A stretch of 64,000 bases of DNA from Hippopus hippopus (taxonomy: Eukaryota > Mollusca > Bivalvia > Cardiida > Cardiidae). Each line of letters starts with the position of its first letter. The stretch's first letter is position 1. The stretch spans positions 27,487,587 to 27,551,586 of the forward strand of contig OX328107.1 of assembly GCA_946811185.2 (NCBI GenBank). Reading direction: 5' to 3'. The position numbers were made by a program, and so were the translations under genes. This document shows positions 1 to 10,520 of this stretch, one piece after another. The notes beneath the pieces were generated by a model that saw only the letters and a program-made list of their open reading frames with translations, was not told the DNA's origin and made no database searches.

Positions 1-115
1 GTTTACTACCCTTTCAAATACAAGTTCCATCATTTAAGCAATATCGATTTTTTCATCTGCAACTGAATTCAATTCCAACAGGTCTATCATGTTTGTAAAG
101 ATTTAAAAGTGGTCT
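1..115. repeat. family A MITE, right-half fragment
   Basis: The bases match the outer right arm of the family A element (contains CCCTTTCAAA, then CATCATTTAAGC and a degraded TTTCAATTTGGAC-like stretch). It is cut by the window edge and has lost its TTAA end. Confidence 0.6.
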
Positions 116-124
116 GTAATTGTA

Positions 125-460
125 AGTTCTACATTGCCAAGCCCTGGCAGCTCGCTCAGTAGCGTACAGGACTCGAGACCAGGAGATTGCTAGTTTGAAT
201 CCCCAGCTCGGCAAATTTTTTCCATCACTAATGATGGTTATTGCTACGGGAATCATTCCTCTATCACTGCAGACCATTGTTTTGACAATGGTTACGTGAT
301 AAACCAGCAAGTGGCTTGGGAGGAGTATTGTGTGAAAAAATGGTAAAAAGAAACTCCAATAACGCATGGACAGGTGCAATGGCTGCCACGATATAACTGA
401 AATAATGATGAAAAACATTGTGATATAACTGAAATAATGATGAAAAACATTGTTAAACTC
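125..460 (+). repeat. tRNA-derived SINE
   Basis: The head looks like a tRNA: an A-box-like GCTCAGTAGCG near 150 and a B-box-like AGTTTGAATCC near 191. The body includes GAAACTCCAA...GCATGGACAGGTGCAATGGC. The tail GATATAACTGAAATAATGATG is present twice in a row (about 391-421 and 422-452). Other copies or pieces are at 14915, 38888, 40590, 46290 and, complete on the minus strand, at 48505. It is a Pol III retroposon in the 3' flank or intron of the neighbouring minus-strand gene, not a tRNA gene. Confidence 0.65.
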
Positions 461-487
461 CATGCAATCAACCAGGTTTTACATTAC

Positions 488-1125
488 CTTGTATATTGAA
501 AGGGTTTTGCGGTGTAGTCTGTATACCAGTCATTCTCTGTTGTTGTTGTTGTTGTAGCTGTTGCTGGGCTGGATTATTACACAGTACAGCTTGGTGTGTG
601 GCCACGTTCACATTGACAACATTTGGGTTCTGTATCACTGTATTTTGACTATTCATCAGTGGCCCCTGCTGGCCCGTCAGAATTGTCTGTTGACCTTGAA
701 CAATACCTGTGTTGGCCAAGTTCTGAGAACCCCCAGGGATCTGTAGAAACGTCCCCGGGGCAATCTGAAACTGCTGGGTCTGTTGGTTGGATTGTTGCTG
801 TGTAATTGGTTGTGACTGCTGTGTTTGATTCTGTAAGTTTCCAGGGAGATGAACAATGTTTACGTTAGGCCCAGGACTTGCACTTTTGTACTGGGATGTT
901 CCAAGTCCAAATGATACTGTAGGAATTGCACCTGTGTTTGGTGTGACTGATCTGTTCATCATGGAGACAGATGATGATGCTGATGATGATGATTGTTGAG
1001 GGTTGGATTGTTGTTGTTGTAAGATGTGCTGCTGTAACTGGCTCTGTGTTAACTGTATTTGACTACCATTGGCTGTCTTTAGTATATACTGCTGATTCCC
1101 TTGTTGAACAACTTGTGTGCTCAGT
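488..1125 (-). CDS. BICRA-like exon 4 (Q-rich)
   Basis: The acceptor is TTTTCTCTTTCAG before ACTGAGCACACAAG, and the donor is ATACAAG before gtaatg. It is 638 nt: it completes a Gly codon from exon 3, adds 212 codons and ends one base into the next codon. The product is Q/N/S-rich (VVQQGNQQYILK near its start, a run of Q with one L near its end). The acceptor tract lies in a family A fragment (see findings). An alternative that ignores splicing, reading on to 468, ends in a stop just past the donor. Confidence 0.75.
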
Positions 1126-4100
1126 CTGAAAGAGAAAATGCTCTTAACCAGCATTTTATCCTTTTCCCACAATCTTTTCTACACTTTTACAGAAAGTCTC
1201 ATCATTTGAGCCACATATAAACTGTGGTCTGCAAATGCTTTCAGTATGGGCAAGTCTTAAATTTTGTTGAGCCCAGTCTTTTAAAGAACCTGAGGAAAAA
1301 CGTCTTTGAAAACATATTGGGGGAAAAAAAGCTAGTAACCAGCAATCTCTCTTTTCCCAGTTTGTTCTTTCCCTGTAACCGTTTACCACACAATCCTGAC
1401 TTTTAACAACCCTTTTAACAACCCTGGGGACGAAAGCTTTTGAAAACATTGTGGGAAAAAGAAGAAAATGCTGGTAACCAGCATTTTCTTCTTTTCCCAA
1501 AATGTTTTCTACCCTATCACAGACAAATTTCATCATTTGAGTCACATTTAATTTGTCATCTTCAAAAGCTTTTAATTTGGACAAGTCTAAAATTTTGTTG
1601 TTTGGTAAAGAGTTAAATACCAATTCCATCATTAGAGATACATTTTGTTGTTTACAAACACTTCCAGTTTGAATTAATCTAAAATTCTGTCACTTGGTCA
1701 GGAGTTAAAAGCATTTTAGGAAATGAAAAGAAAATGCTTCTTACCAGCATTTTCTACTTCTGATACAATGTTTTCTACCAACTCAAAGATAATTCTTGTC
1801 CTTTGCGCTGGTTTCAACATCAACAAATCTGAACAACTTTTGATGCCTTGTATAGAATCTCTTTGCTATACAACAAAATTCTAGACTTGTCCAAACTCAA
1901 AGCATTTGTAGACAACAAATCAAAGGTAGCTCAAATGATGAAACTTGCCTTTAAGTGATTGGAAAACATTGCGGGAAAAGGAGAAAATGCTGATTTCCAA
2001 AAGCTTCCATTCTAAGGGTTGTTAAAAACTTGGGATTGTGTGGGACGGGGTTAAGCTTCTGAGTCAAAATCAGTCTGCTTGAAAATCTCTGATGCTGTTT
2101 GCATTTTCAAAACAATGCAAATGACATCTAACTTCCAAAAATTTTAGAAAGTCTAAAAAGTGTAACAGATGGCTTGACATGAGGTGATTATCAATAACTT
2201 CTGGTTTCTGTCAAATGTTTCACTCTTTACATGACAACAAAAACAACAAAGTCTTAGACTGAGAAAATTGAGAACATTTACGTAAGACATTAAACATGGC
2301 TCAAAAGATAGGATTTGCCCTTGAAAGGGTGCAAAAACATTGCAGAAAAAGGATAAAATGCCAGTTACCAACATTTTCTCCTTTTTCTACAACATTTATA
2401 AAGCATTCCTCCATGGGATTGTTAAAACTTAGGGTTGTCTGATAAAGGGTTAAAGTAATCTACAAAGAAAAAAGAAAATAGCCTAGTAATTCAAAGTAAC
2501 TGTCATGAATATGAGCCATGCTCTGGCAAAAGGGGGTTCAATGCATCTTCCCAATGCATCATACATAGCAAGTCATCACATAATCATTGATCAATAAAAT
2601 ATCCATTTTGTATAACAACAGACTGAATTATGAAGAACACTGGTTCTTTGACATGTAGAAAATTGACCTACAGCGAAAAGTTTCAGCCCAGGTCAGCCTG
2701 CGCAGGCTAACCTGGGTCGATACTTTTTGCAGATGCATGAAGCCCCCTTTTCACAGAGCATTGCTCAAATATATCTGCACAGGACACGAAAGGTTAACCC
2801 TTTACCACACAGTCCCAACTTTTAACAACATTGAGAAAGGATCCTTTGGGAACATTATGGGAAACAAAGAAAATGCTGGTAACCAGCATTTTTTTTTCTT
2901 TTCCAAAAATATTTTCTACCCTATCAAGGATAAGTTCCATCACTTGAGTCACACTGAAATTATTGTCTGCATATGCTTTCAATATGGACAAGTCTACATT
3001 TATCTTATGTGGTAAAGAGTAAATCATGCAACTCAGATAGAACAAAGGTGTCTTAGATGAATACGAAAATATGATTACCAACTCATGCAGAATGAATGAA
3101 GCATAGGTCTAGATAGATAGGGGTACTTGCATCTCAGAAACAGATTTTCTTTACTAAAGCCTATGTTGTGAGTACTTGTAAGAGTTAAGTCATCAAGACA
3201 TTACTAATGATTACCATTAAAATAGATTCTAAAACTTTACCAAACAATCTTAAATTATCTTAAATGAACCTTGCAAAGAAAGCTTTTGAAAACATTGTGG
3301 AAAAAGATGAAAATGCTAATAACCAATGTTTTCTTCCTTTCCCACAACGTTTCCTACCCTTTCAAAGACAAGTCCCATCATTTTAGACCATTTTTATCCG
3401 TTGTCTGCAAATGCATTGAACTTATACAGCAGGGTCTAAAATTTTGGTTACCAGCATTTTCTGCTTTTCCCTTAATGTTTTCGAAGGCTTTCTCTCTAAG
3501 GCTCGTTAAAACTCTGTAAAATATTCCCCTTATCTGTACCTCAGAAGAAGACAAAGACTGGGAAGCTACTATACCCTGACTGTCCAGGAACATTCTGTAA
3601 CGGATTGACAATAGTCTGTCCAAGCAAGGCGGGCATCACAGTTGGTTGATGTTCCACAGCATGTAGAGAAGAAGTTTGCAGGAAAGGGGTCGTTGCTATG
3701 GATATAGTCGGTGCAGGAATAGATGAGGTGGAGGGATAATTTGAAGAAAGGAGAATATTGGATGGAGTTTCGGTTGCTAAGTTACCCGACTCCGTGGCAA
3801 CACTTCCAGATAGATCCATTTCATTGTCACCAAGGAATTCATCTGCCCAGTTGTACATTTGCTGCAATGTAAAGTATAATAACCCTTTACGAAAAAGAGT
3901 CCCATTTTAAGGAACCAGTGTAAGGCAGCTTTAGGAGACAGAAAGAGAACAAGAAAATGTTAGTAAGTGACATTTTCTCTTTCAAAAATGTCTCCCATCC
4001 TTTCAAATACAACTTCCCGTCACTTTAACAACACTTACTATCTTGTCTGCAAAAGATTTCAATTTATAAAAAGTCTAACAAACTGTCAGTTCAGTAAAGG

Positions 4101-5190
4101 GTTATCATTGAACAACATGAAGCACCTTAAAGAAGCATAAAAACTAAGGTCAGTACAAAGGTATGTTTTCAGTGTATGTACTTTTAACCCCTGGGACATC
4201 TGTCACAACCCTATCAAATTTTTTCAACATTTTTTTCTTACTGGCTGTAAGGATGTATCTTTAATGCATGAAAGCATTTTGTCAATAAAAAAAAGTGTCC
4301 CCATTTAGCAATTTCTCATTTTCAGAAAACTTTTCAAAAAGATGTTTCATAAGAAAAAAATATTTTCGGTAAATATACAAAAAGCATAAACAAAACAAAG
4401 GTACTTATCTTATTTATCTTTGGTATGTCAAAATTAATCACTAGTGAAGCAAACAGACAAATAAAGTACATGTATTATGATGCTTCGTGTAAAGAGAAAT
4501 TCATGTTAGAAACTATACTTACTCCACTGGAATCATTTTGGCTTCCAAAGAGTTCACTTGTATCACTGAAAGGGAGAAAAAAAATACGTATTAAAATGTT
4601 CTCATATCATTTTACCATTAACAAAACAACCCAGTAGCATATAAGGTTTTTGAAAATAATGTGCTACCTGCATTTAAAAAAAACCAAATTATTTCAGCCA
4701 TTTCAAATTGTCTGCCATTGCTTTCAATATGAGCATGTTTAATTCTGTAGCTGATAAAACAGTACCTATTCTAGGATGTGTGATTGGGGGTTTAACGCTA
4801 ATTTTTTCAGATCAAGTATAAAATCAGATCCAATGTGTGACAGTCCCATGTAAAAATAGACAAGGTAAGAGGCCAAAGACAAATAATTTACAGTACTCTT
4901 GGCTTCCACAAAATACCCGTTTTGCATATCTGATTAAATCATGAGGAATAAGATAAAGAACTCTTTAATTATTGATATGGAAAGTAGGATACAATCAGAC
5001 TGGTAATCACAAAACTTTCTTGCTTCTAAAATTAAACACAGCCAATTGAATTGTCTCTCATATTTTCTCAACCAAAGCATTATGTTCGATATATTTAGGT
5101 TTGTTACTCAATCTTAATTGAGTTTTATCTAAAGCCTTTAATAAGTAATACTCACTCTATGACATCAAGAAGAGATTTTCCATTATCCAT
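488..5190 (-). CDS. BICRA/BICRAL-like chromatin subunit, 5' part (4 exons, runs off left edge)
   Basis: Four exons on the minus strand (5156-5190, 4523-4565, 3575-3861, 488-1125) join with GT-AG introns and matching phases into an open frame of about 334 residues that continues beyond the window. The start reads MDNGKSLLDVIDDTSELFG, and a later acidic/aromatic patch reads WADEFLGDNEMDL. From about residue 123 the chain is rich in Q, N, S and T, with short poly-Q tracts and no folded domain. Known: BICRA (GLTSCR1) and BICRAL start with an acidic LLDVI/LLDLI segment, are long and low-complexity, and carry a C-terminal GLTSCR1 domain that holds them in the BRD9-containing ncBAF form of SWI/SNF. 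Inferred: this gene is their orthologue. The diagnostic C-terminal domain would lie left of position 1, so another Q-rich cofactor remains possible. The gene structure is far surer than the name. Confidence 0.55.
1126..3574. repeat. intron 3 of the BICRA-like gene: family A copies and a family B copy
   Basis: The intron is mostly repeat. Family A pieces lie at 1128-1262, 1262-1382, 1375-1616 (nearly full, ends in TTAA), 1616-1790, 1875-2057, 2235-2453, 2794-3024 (starts TTAACCCTTTACCACAC) and 3220-3530. A family B copy occupies 2513-2767, from GAGCCATGCTCTGGC to GAGCATTGCTCA, with the centre GGTCAGCCTGCGCAGGCTAACC. Open frames here, such as 1156-1632 and 2794-3081, are read-through of the A palindrome and are not genes. 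Confidence 0.8.
3575..3861 (-). CDS. BICRA-like exon 3
   Basis: The acceptor is TTACATTGCAG before CAAATGTACAAC, and the donor is CAGTCAGG before gtatag. It is 287 nt, in phase 0 at the start and 2 at the end, so it fits both neighbours. It codes QMYNWADEFLGDNEMDLSGS, then an S/T/P-rich stretch with PALLGQTIVNPLQNVPGQSG. Reading past the donor meets a stop within a few codons, which supports the splice. Confidence 0.7.
3880..4100. repeat. family A copy in intron 2
   Basis: A diverged copy from AACCCTTTACG to CAGTAAAGGGTTA, with the centre AGTAAGTGACATTTTCTC. Intron 2 (3862-4522) has no other recognisable feature. Confidence 0.6.
4523..4565 (-). CDS. BICRA-like exon 2 (43 nt)
   Basis: The acceptor is TTTTTTCTCCCTTTCAG before TGATACAAG, and the donor is TCCAGTGGA before gtaagt. 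The first base completes an Asp codon, and the following 14 codons read DTSELFGSQNDSSG. It is too short for an open-frame scan and was found by following the phase. Confidence 0.65.
5156..5190 (-). CDS. BICRA-like exon 1 coding part, start codon
   Basis: ATG at 5190-5188 opens MDNGKSLLDVI plus two bases, then the donor ATAGA/gtgagt. The short acidic/hydrophobic start fits the BICRA family. An upstream ATG (ATGAAATGTGATGGATAA) overlaps it out of frame and stops within six codons, so it could act as a tiny upstream frame. The 5' UTR beyond about 5250 is not resolved. Confidence 0.6.
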
Positions 5191-5234
5191 CACATTTCAT
5201 TGGTTTGGAAGAATAACTATTTATGATAAAGTGT

Positions 5235-5610
5235 TTCACTTTCAGTACTTTCATCTGAAATACAAGGTAGATGATCCATCATCAATTATAAATTTTTGTA
5301 CTTTCTTCTGAAACACAGCCCATCTAACATAAAGTGGTCTACTAGCTCATCTATAATAAAGTGGACCACTAACTGTACAACAATCACTAGAACCTGTGAC
5401 TGAATGTAAAACAATCTATCTTTAATTTTGTACTCTCATCTGAAATACAGCCATTCTAAAATTAAGTGGTACGCCATCTGCAGAATCTGAAAATTCATCC
5501 CCCATAAAGCTGATCTAAACATTACAATAATGTGATCTGCCATCTGTATGATTGGAACTTTCAGATAAAATACAACCTCTCTAAAATACAGTGGTATAGC
5601 ATCTGCAAAA
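5235..5610. repeat. diverged tandem repeat just upstream of BICRA-like exon 1
   Basis: The phrase CATCTGAAATACAGCC...AAGTGGT...CCATCTGCA recurs in altered form near 5250, 5305, 5430, 5475 and 5555, with a period of very roughly 100 bp and many changes. The rest of 5191-6029 holds only a broken family A piece (5720-5990). Confidence 0.45.
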
Positions 5611-6029
5611 TCTAACCCTTTTGCTCGGAACCAAATTTTCTAAATTCAAATGCAAGCATCAGGAAATTTACTACATATCCTGTATAAAATGGTTGAGGAG
5701 TATTGTTCCTTTTCTTCTTAACTCTTTACCAGATGACACAGTTTTAAATTTGATCATACTGAAAGTACTTGCAGATGACAAGTGTCAATATGACGAAAAG
5801 CCTAACTCTGTTTTTGGGTTGGCAGAAAACACAGAAAAGGCAAAAATGCTATCACCAGTCTTTTCTCTTTCTTCCGACAATGTTTCAGAAAGCCTTCTGG
5901 TAACTTTCGTATCTAATCTTTTTGTTCGTAATAAATTATTTCAAACTTCTTTGAGATCAACCGGTACATGGTGACATGTTTAACCTCTTGGATGTGAAAC
6001 TTTACATTTATTATGTCCAAGTACTACTT

Positions 6030-6738
6030 GAGCAGCACTCTGGCAAAAGGAGGTTTAATGTATCTGCGAGACGCATTATACCAAGCAAGTCATCATAATG
6101 GATCCATGATATCCATTTTAATTAACAGCTAGCTGAATCATGCGGTAGACTGGTCCTTTGACATACAGAAAGATGATCAATAGCAAAAGGTTTGTACTCA
6201 GGTCAGCCTGCTCGGACTGTACAGGCTGACCTTATTTGATTGTCTTTGCTGATGCATTAACCCTTTACCAGACGACAAAATTTCAGCCTTGTCCAAATTG
6301 AAAGCATTTGCAGACGACAATTTCTATGTGCCTCAAATGGTTCAATTTTTCTTTGATAGGGTAGAAAACATTGTGGGAAAAGGAGAAAAAGCTGGTTACC
6401 AGCATTTTCTCCTTTTCCCACAATGTTTTCAAAAGCCTTCTTCCTCAGGGTCGTAAAAAGTCGGGACTGTGTGGTAAAGGCTTAACTCTTTACCAAAAGA
6501 CAAAATTCTAGACTTGTCCAAATTGAAAGCACTTCCAGACGGCAAAATAATGGTACTCAAAAATTAAAATTAGTTTTTTGGAAAGGGTAGAAAACATTGT
6601 GGGAAAAGGAGAAAATGCTGGTTACCAGCATTTTCTCCTTTTCCCACAATGTTTTTAAAAGGCTTCTTTCTGAGGGTCGTGAAAACACGGGATTGTGTGG
6701 TAAAGGCTTAAACCACACTTTCAGAGAGTGTGGCTCAT
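6030..6738. repeat. family B copy split by two family A copies at its TTAA
   Basis: The left arm of a B element (6030-6260) ends GATGCATTAA. Two A elements follow, 6257-6485 and 6482-6711, each bounded by TTAA and sharing the middle one. The B right arm then resumes as TTAAACCACACTTTC...GTGTGGCTCA (6708-6738). Removing the A pair restores a normal B end around one TTAA, which shows both the target site and the order of events. Confidence 0.85.
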
Positions 6739-6849
6739 TTATGTTAATAGAACTACATAACTTTAGAAACATTTTAAACTTTTTTTTTAAAATGTTTCCT
6801 TCGAAATGATTGATGATTTAAAAGCAGGCTAGCAATCTTTACATTTTAG

Positions 6850-7690
6850 CCCTTTTCAGGAAAAAAATTTTAACATTTGTCTATATCGAAAGCATCTAAA
6901 GATGAAAAAATTTAAAGTTGCTCTCGAAAATAAAGCCATTTGGCTTTGACAAAGAAGAAAACGTGGAAAAAAAGGAGACAATGCTCAGTTATCAGCATTA
7001 TCTTTTCCCAAATTGTTTTAGAAAGCCTTCTTCTCAGATTTGTTTGGTGGAGGGTTAACTTCTAGAAGAGGCAATAAGTAATTATTAACTCTCTACCAAA
7101 CGACAAAATTTGGAATCGACCAAATTGAAAGCAATTGCAGACGACAAATTTAATGTAGCTCAAAAGATGACTTCTGTCTCTGATAGGGTAGAAAACATTG
7201 TGGGAAAACAAGAAAATGCTGGTTATCAGCATTTTCTCCTTTTCCCACAATGTTTCCAAAAGCTTTTTCCTGTGGGGTCGTTAAAACTCGGGATCGTGTG
7301 GCAAAGGGTTAAGCGATAAACGAGACATTTGTGTCTATAGGCTTTTGTGGTTTTACTCTTCATTTGTCTCAACGACGATATTATGAAAAGACGAAACAGC
7401 ATTTTTGTCACTTTGTTCTACATTGAACCAAACACAATGACAGAGATGCATTACCTTATTGACCCTAACCCAAACACTCCAGCCTTTTAAAAAGCTTTTG
7501 AACTCATTGTGGGACAAGGACATATGCTAGTAACAAGCATTTGCTACCTTTACCACATACTTTTCTAGCCTTCAATAACAAATCTTGTCATAGATATTTG
7601 TGTGCTTGATGCATCTGAAATTGCCATCAGCAATTTCTTTCAGTATCAATGGGTCTAAACTTTTGTTGTCTGGTACAGCTAGTACAAGCA
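6850..7690. repeat. three family A copies
   Basis: The middle copy, 7085-7312, is full (TTAACTCTCTACCAAAC to GCAAAGGGTTAA; core GGGAAAACAAGAAAATGC). The copies at about 6850-7057 and 7480-7690 are worn and have no clear ends. Confidence 0.7.
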
Positions 7691-9440
7691 GATCTAAATC
7701 TATCCTTTGACCTTAATGGTAACCTTGCCTGACCTTGACCTATGTCTGAAACCCTTGCAACAGATTTGTAATGTCATAGGGCTCAACACCACCCTCACCT
7801 TTTGCTCTATATTAACTGGTCTGATTGTAGATAAAGATAGGCTGTCTTGAGAAAAACTCTCTTGGGGTAGATCTGAATCGAGGCCTAAATCCAATCTGGC
7901 ATGTTGATGACAGCTCCAGAGGAGATGGTAGTGTTACATCTTTCCTTATCCTAGAATACCGAGAGACCTAAACATGTCTTTGACTCTGAAGTTACTAGAT
8001 CTACAACCTTAATTTCTGGTCTGAAACTCTGAAGGAAATCAAGCCTAGGTCTACAGATGGATCTACGCAACTTTGCAAGCAAGTCGTAAAAAATTGGATT
8101 GGTCGAGAGCCTACGAGGCTACGTGCAATTTTCAGGGAATCCAGTTTTCACGTTCGGATTTCATTGTTCCAAAAATATTTAATTTTTTTACAAACTGGTG
8201 TTTAGCAGCTCATTTTCTTCCAGTTTAAAGTTTATTTTTGTCCATTGAACAGGTGTTTTTCTTATTAGGTCCTCTGCAAGGATTGGCCCAGACTTTCAAA
8301 TTTTTAGTTTGTTGTTAAGAAATATTAAAACATAGTATTTCAACTTTTGAAATTCAGGACAGAGGACAATGATGCATATTCGTAAAATTTTACACCAATA
8401 ATGTGTACATCTACAGTTAATCAACTACATTACACATGTGGTAAAATGCCGGGGTCAAACTTGCAGGCTTTTGAATGAGCAATTGTTTCTTCCCAGGGAC
8501 CTCCGTTGTGCAGTTTTTCAAAATCTATTTTTCATTCATGTGAACTCGGCCATTTCCGTGCAATAGTGCACCTGAAAGATAATTTCGATGCCTACAAAAT
8601 GATCTACACATCATGTGGAATAGCTTTCTGCTATTTAAAGGTTTTAAAGACAAAATTTAGCTAACATCAAAGCGCAGAACGCTAGCTCCCCGGCTATTCC
8701 CGGCGAAATTTATCTGCAAAATAATATTCTGAAAACACTCACCGTCATGTAATGTGCCTATGGAAAACGGGGGTTACATTTGCCATAACATGGGACATAT
8801 GACCTTTGACCGTAAAACGTCATGTTGTAATTAAATGATCGATAAATCAATTAGTGACCATTATCAATGAAAAATATGATCCAAACTAGTTTGATTAGTG
8901 ATTTTTCTGTGCTGGAGATGCTTTACAGCTGAAAAAATCAGTAGCATATCGCTCTTTCAGGGTAAAAGTTGGTAAAAAATGTAGCAACAATTATGCATGA
9001 CGTCATAAATAGTGTCACGTGCCAAGTAAGTAGTCATGTTAATTGTTACTATATTTAGGACATAACGTAATTACGAGATCTATATATACACATTCGATAA
9101 ACCTACACACGTGATTTTGTGTAATGAGAACAAAGAGCCGCGGCACAGCAATATAATTCTAATCATTGGAGCAGTGGTGACAGTATACTCTATCTCGAGC
9201 GGACTAGATGTGTAAGCCTGCACTCATTTCCTTATTGATCAGACAATATTTTTTCCTCGAAATTTCCTCATGCCGAAAACAATAAAATTAAATGATCGCA
9301 CAATGAGCTATTAATTTTCATGGAATTTTAGAGATGCTTATGTCGCTATATAGACTAAATTTAACTAATATCAGTGAGGTCATATCGGTCAATGCAAGAT
9401 CGAAGATATTTCTGTAACAGTATGCCATAGATCAGACCAC
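7691..9440. other. unique AT-rich intergenic DNA; possible upstream region of the BICRA-like gene
   Basis: No family A to E repeat and no credible gene was seen. It holds a CRE-like ATGACGTCAT at about 8999 next to a CACGTG at about 9017. A minus-strand open stretch at 7806-7894 (LDLGLDSDLPQESFSQDSLS) is followed by a donor-like AAAG/gtgagg but does not join in phase to exon 1. As the longest repeat-free stretch upstream of the gene it may hold the promoter; this is inference only. Confidence 0.35.
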
Positions 9441-9447
9441 AATCATC

Positions 9448-10520
9448 GTGCTGTCTGATCTTAAAAGTAGATCTACTGGTCCACAAAAGATGACCTGTAT
9501 GTTGAACTCTTTACCAAACGAACAAGTCACTAGACTAGACCATTTGCAGGAACAAAATAGACGCGAGGGGTTAGCCTTTGTACAGGTAAAAACAAAATGT
9601 GGGAAAAGGAGAAAATGCTTTTTATCAGTATTAGTCTATCTCCTGTTTTTTTCTTTTCCAGGGATGTTAAAACTTGGGAAAGGTAAGATGTCATTTTCAT
9701 TTAAGTTTTATCATCTCATTTATTGTGCTGTGCATTTTACCACAAAATCTACGAAAAGCCTCTTATGGCACAGCGAATCTTCCAAAATAAGTGACACTAA
9801 AAGGCTACTTTGTGTAGGAGGAATGTTTTTTGTCACAATGAATTTCTTTAACTCTTATCCTGCTAAATAAGTTAAAAATAAAACTTTCAAGCCAATACTA
9901 AACACTCAAATTTTGCTTTTAAAGGGTACTTTTTGGAGAAAAATATCTCCTTATCAGACACGTTCTGTGCAGTCTGATCTTGATCCACACAGTTTGCAAA
10001 AGGTCAGTGAGTCGCGCTAAGCAGCTCAAGGGCTAATCACATTCTCTCTACCAGATGACAAATTTTAAAATCCCTTTACCACAATGTTTTCAAAAGCACT
10101 CCACCTCAGGTCATTTAAACTTGGAATTGTTTGATAGAGGAACCTTTTGACAACCTTTGAAGTAATGCATCAAACCACTTATGAAAACGATGTGGCAAAT
10201 GGAAAAAATACTTGTAATAATGATTCCTTTTATGACAATGTTTTCACATGTAGTCTTGTGTCAAATCTAGATTCATGTTGGTCAGCCTTATTGGACTCGG
10301 ATGTTTTGAAATCTTTACCAAATGAAAACAATTTAGACCAGTCTTAATTCAAAGCATTCGCTGACAACAAAGAAACAAAACTCAAAAAAAAATTTTTTTT
10401 GAGAAGGTTAGAAAACATTGTGGGAAAAGGAGAAAATGCTGGTCTCCTTTTCTCATCATGTTTTCAATAGGCTTCACCCTGAGGGTCTTTAAAAGTTGGG
10501 ATTGTGTGGTAGAGGGCCAA
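9448..10520. repeat. degenerate family A and family D copies
   Basis: Broken A copies lie at about 9505-9680, 10035-10142 and 10310-10520 (the last keeps GGGAAAAGGAGAAAATGC). A family D copy lies at about 9856-10037 (TATCCTGCTAAATAAG..., then CAGTCTGATCTTGATCC). The 140-residue open frame at 9448-9870 spans A sequence and is not a gene. Confidence 0.6.

Noticed and set aside
53..463. 136-residue minus-strand frame
   Set aside because: It spans an A fragment and the antisense of a SINE.
1156..1632. 158-residue minus-strand frame
   Set aside because: It runs through family A palindromes; the same peptide style recurs wherever A occurs on either strand.
7700..7894. Extra upstream exon of the BICRA-like gene
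   Set aside because: The acidic frame has a donor-like end, but no acceptor near exon 1 joins it in phase without a stop.
9448..9870. 140-residue plus-strand gene
   Set aside because: Its first half is family A text and there is no homology or splice support.
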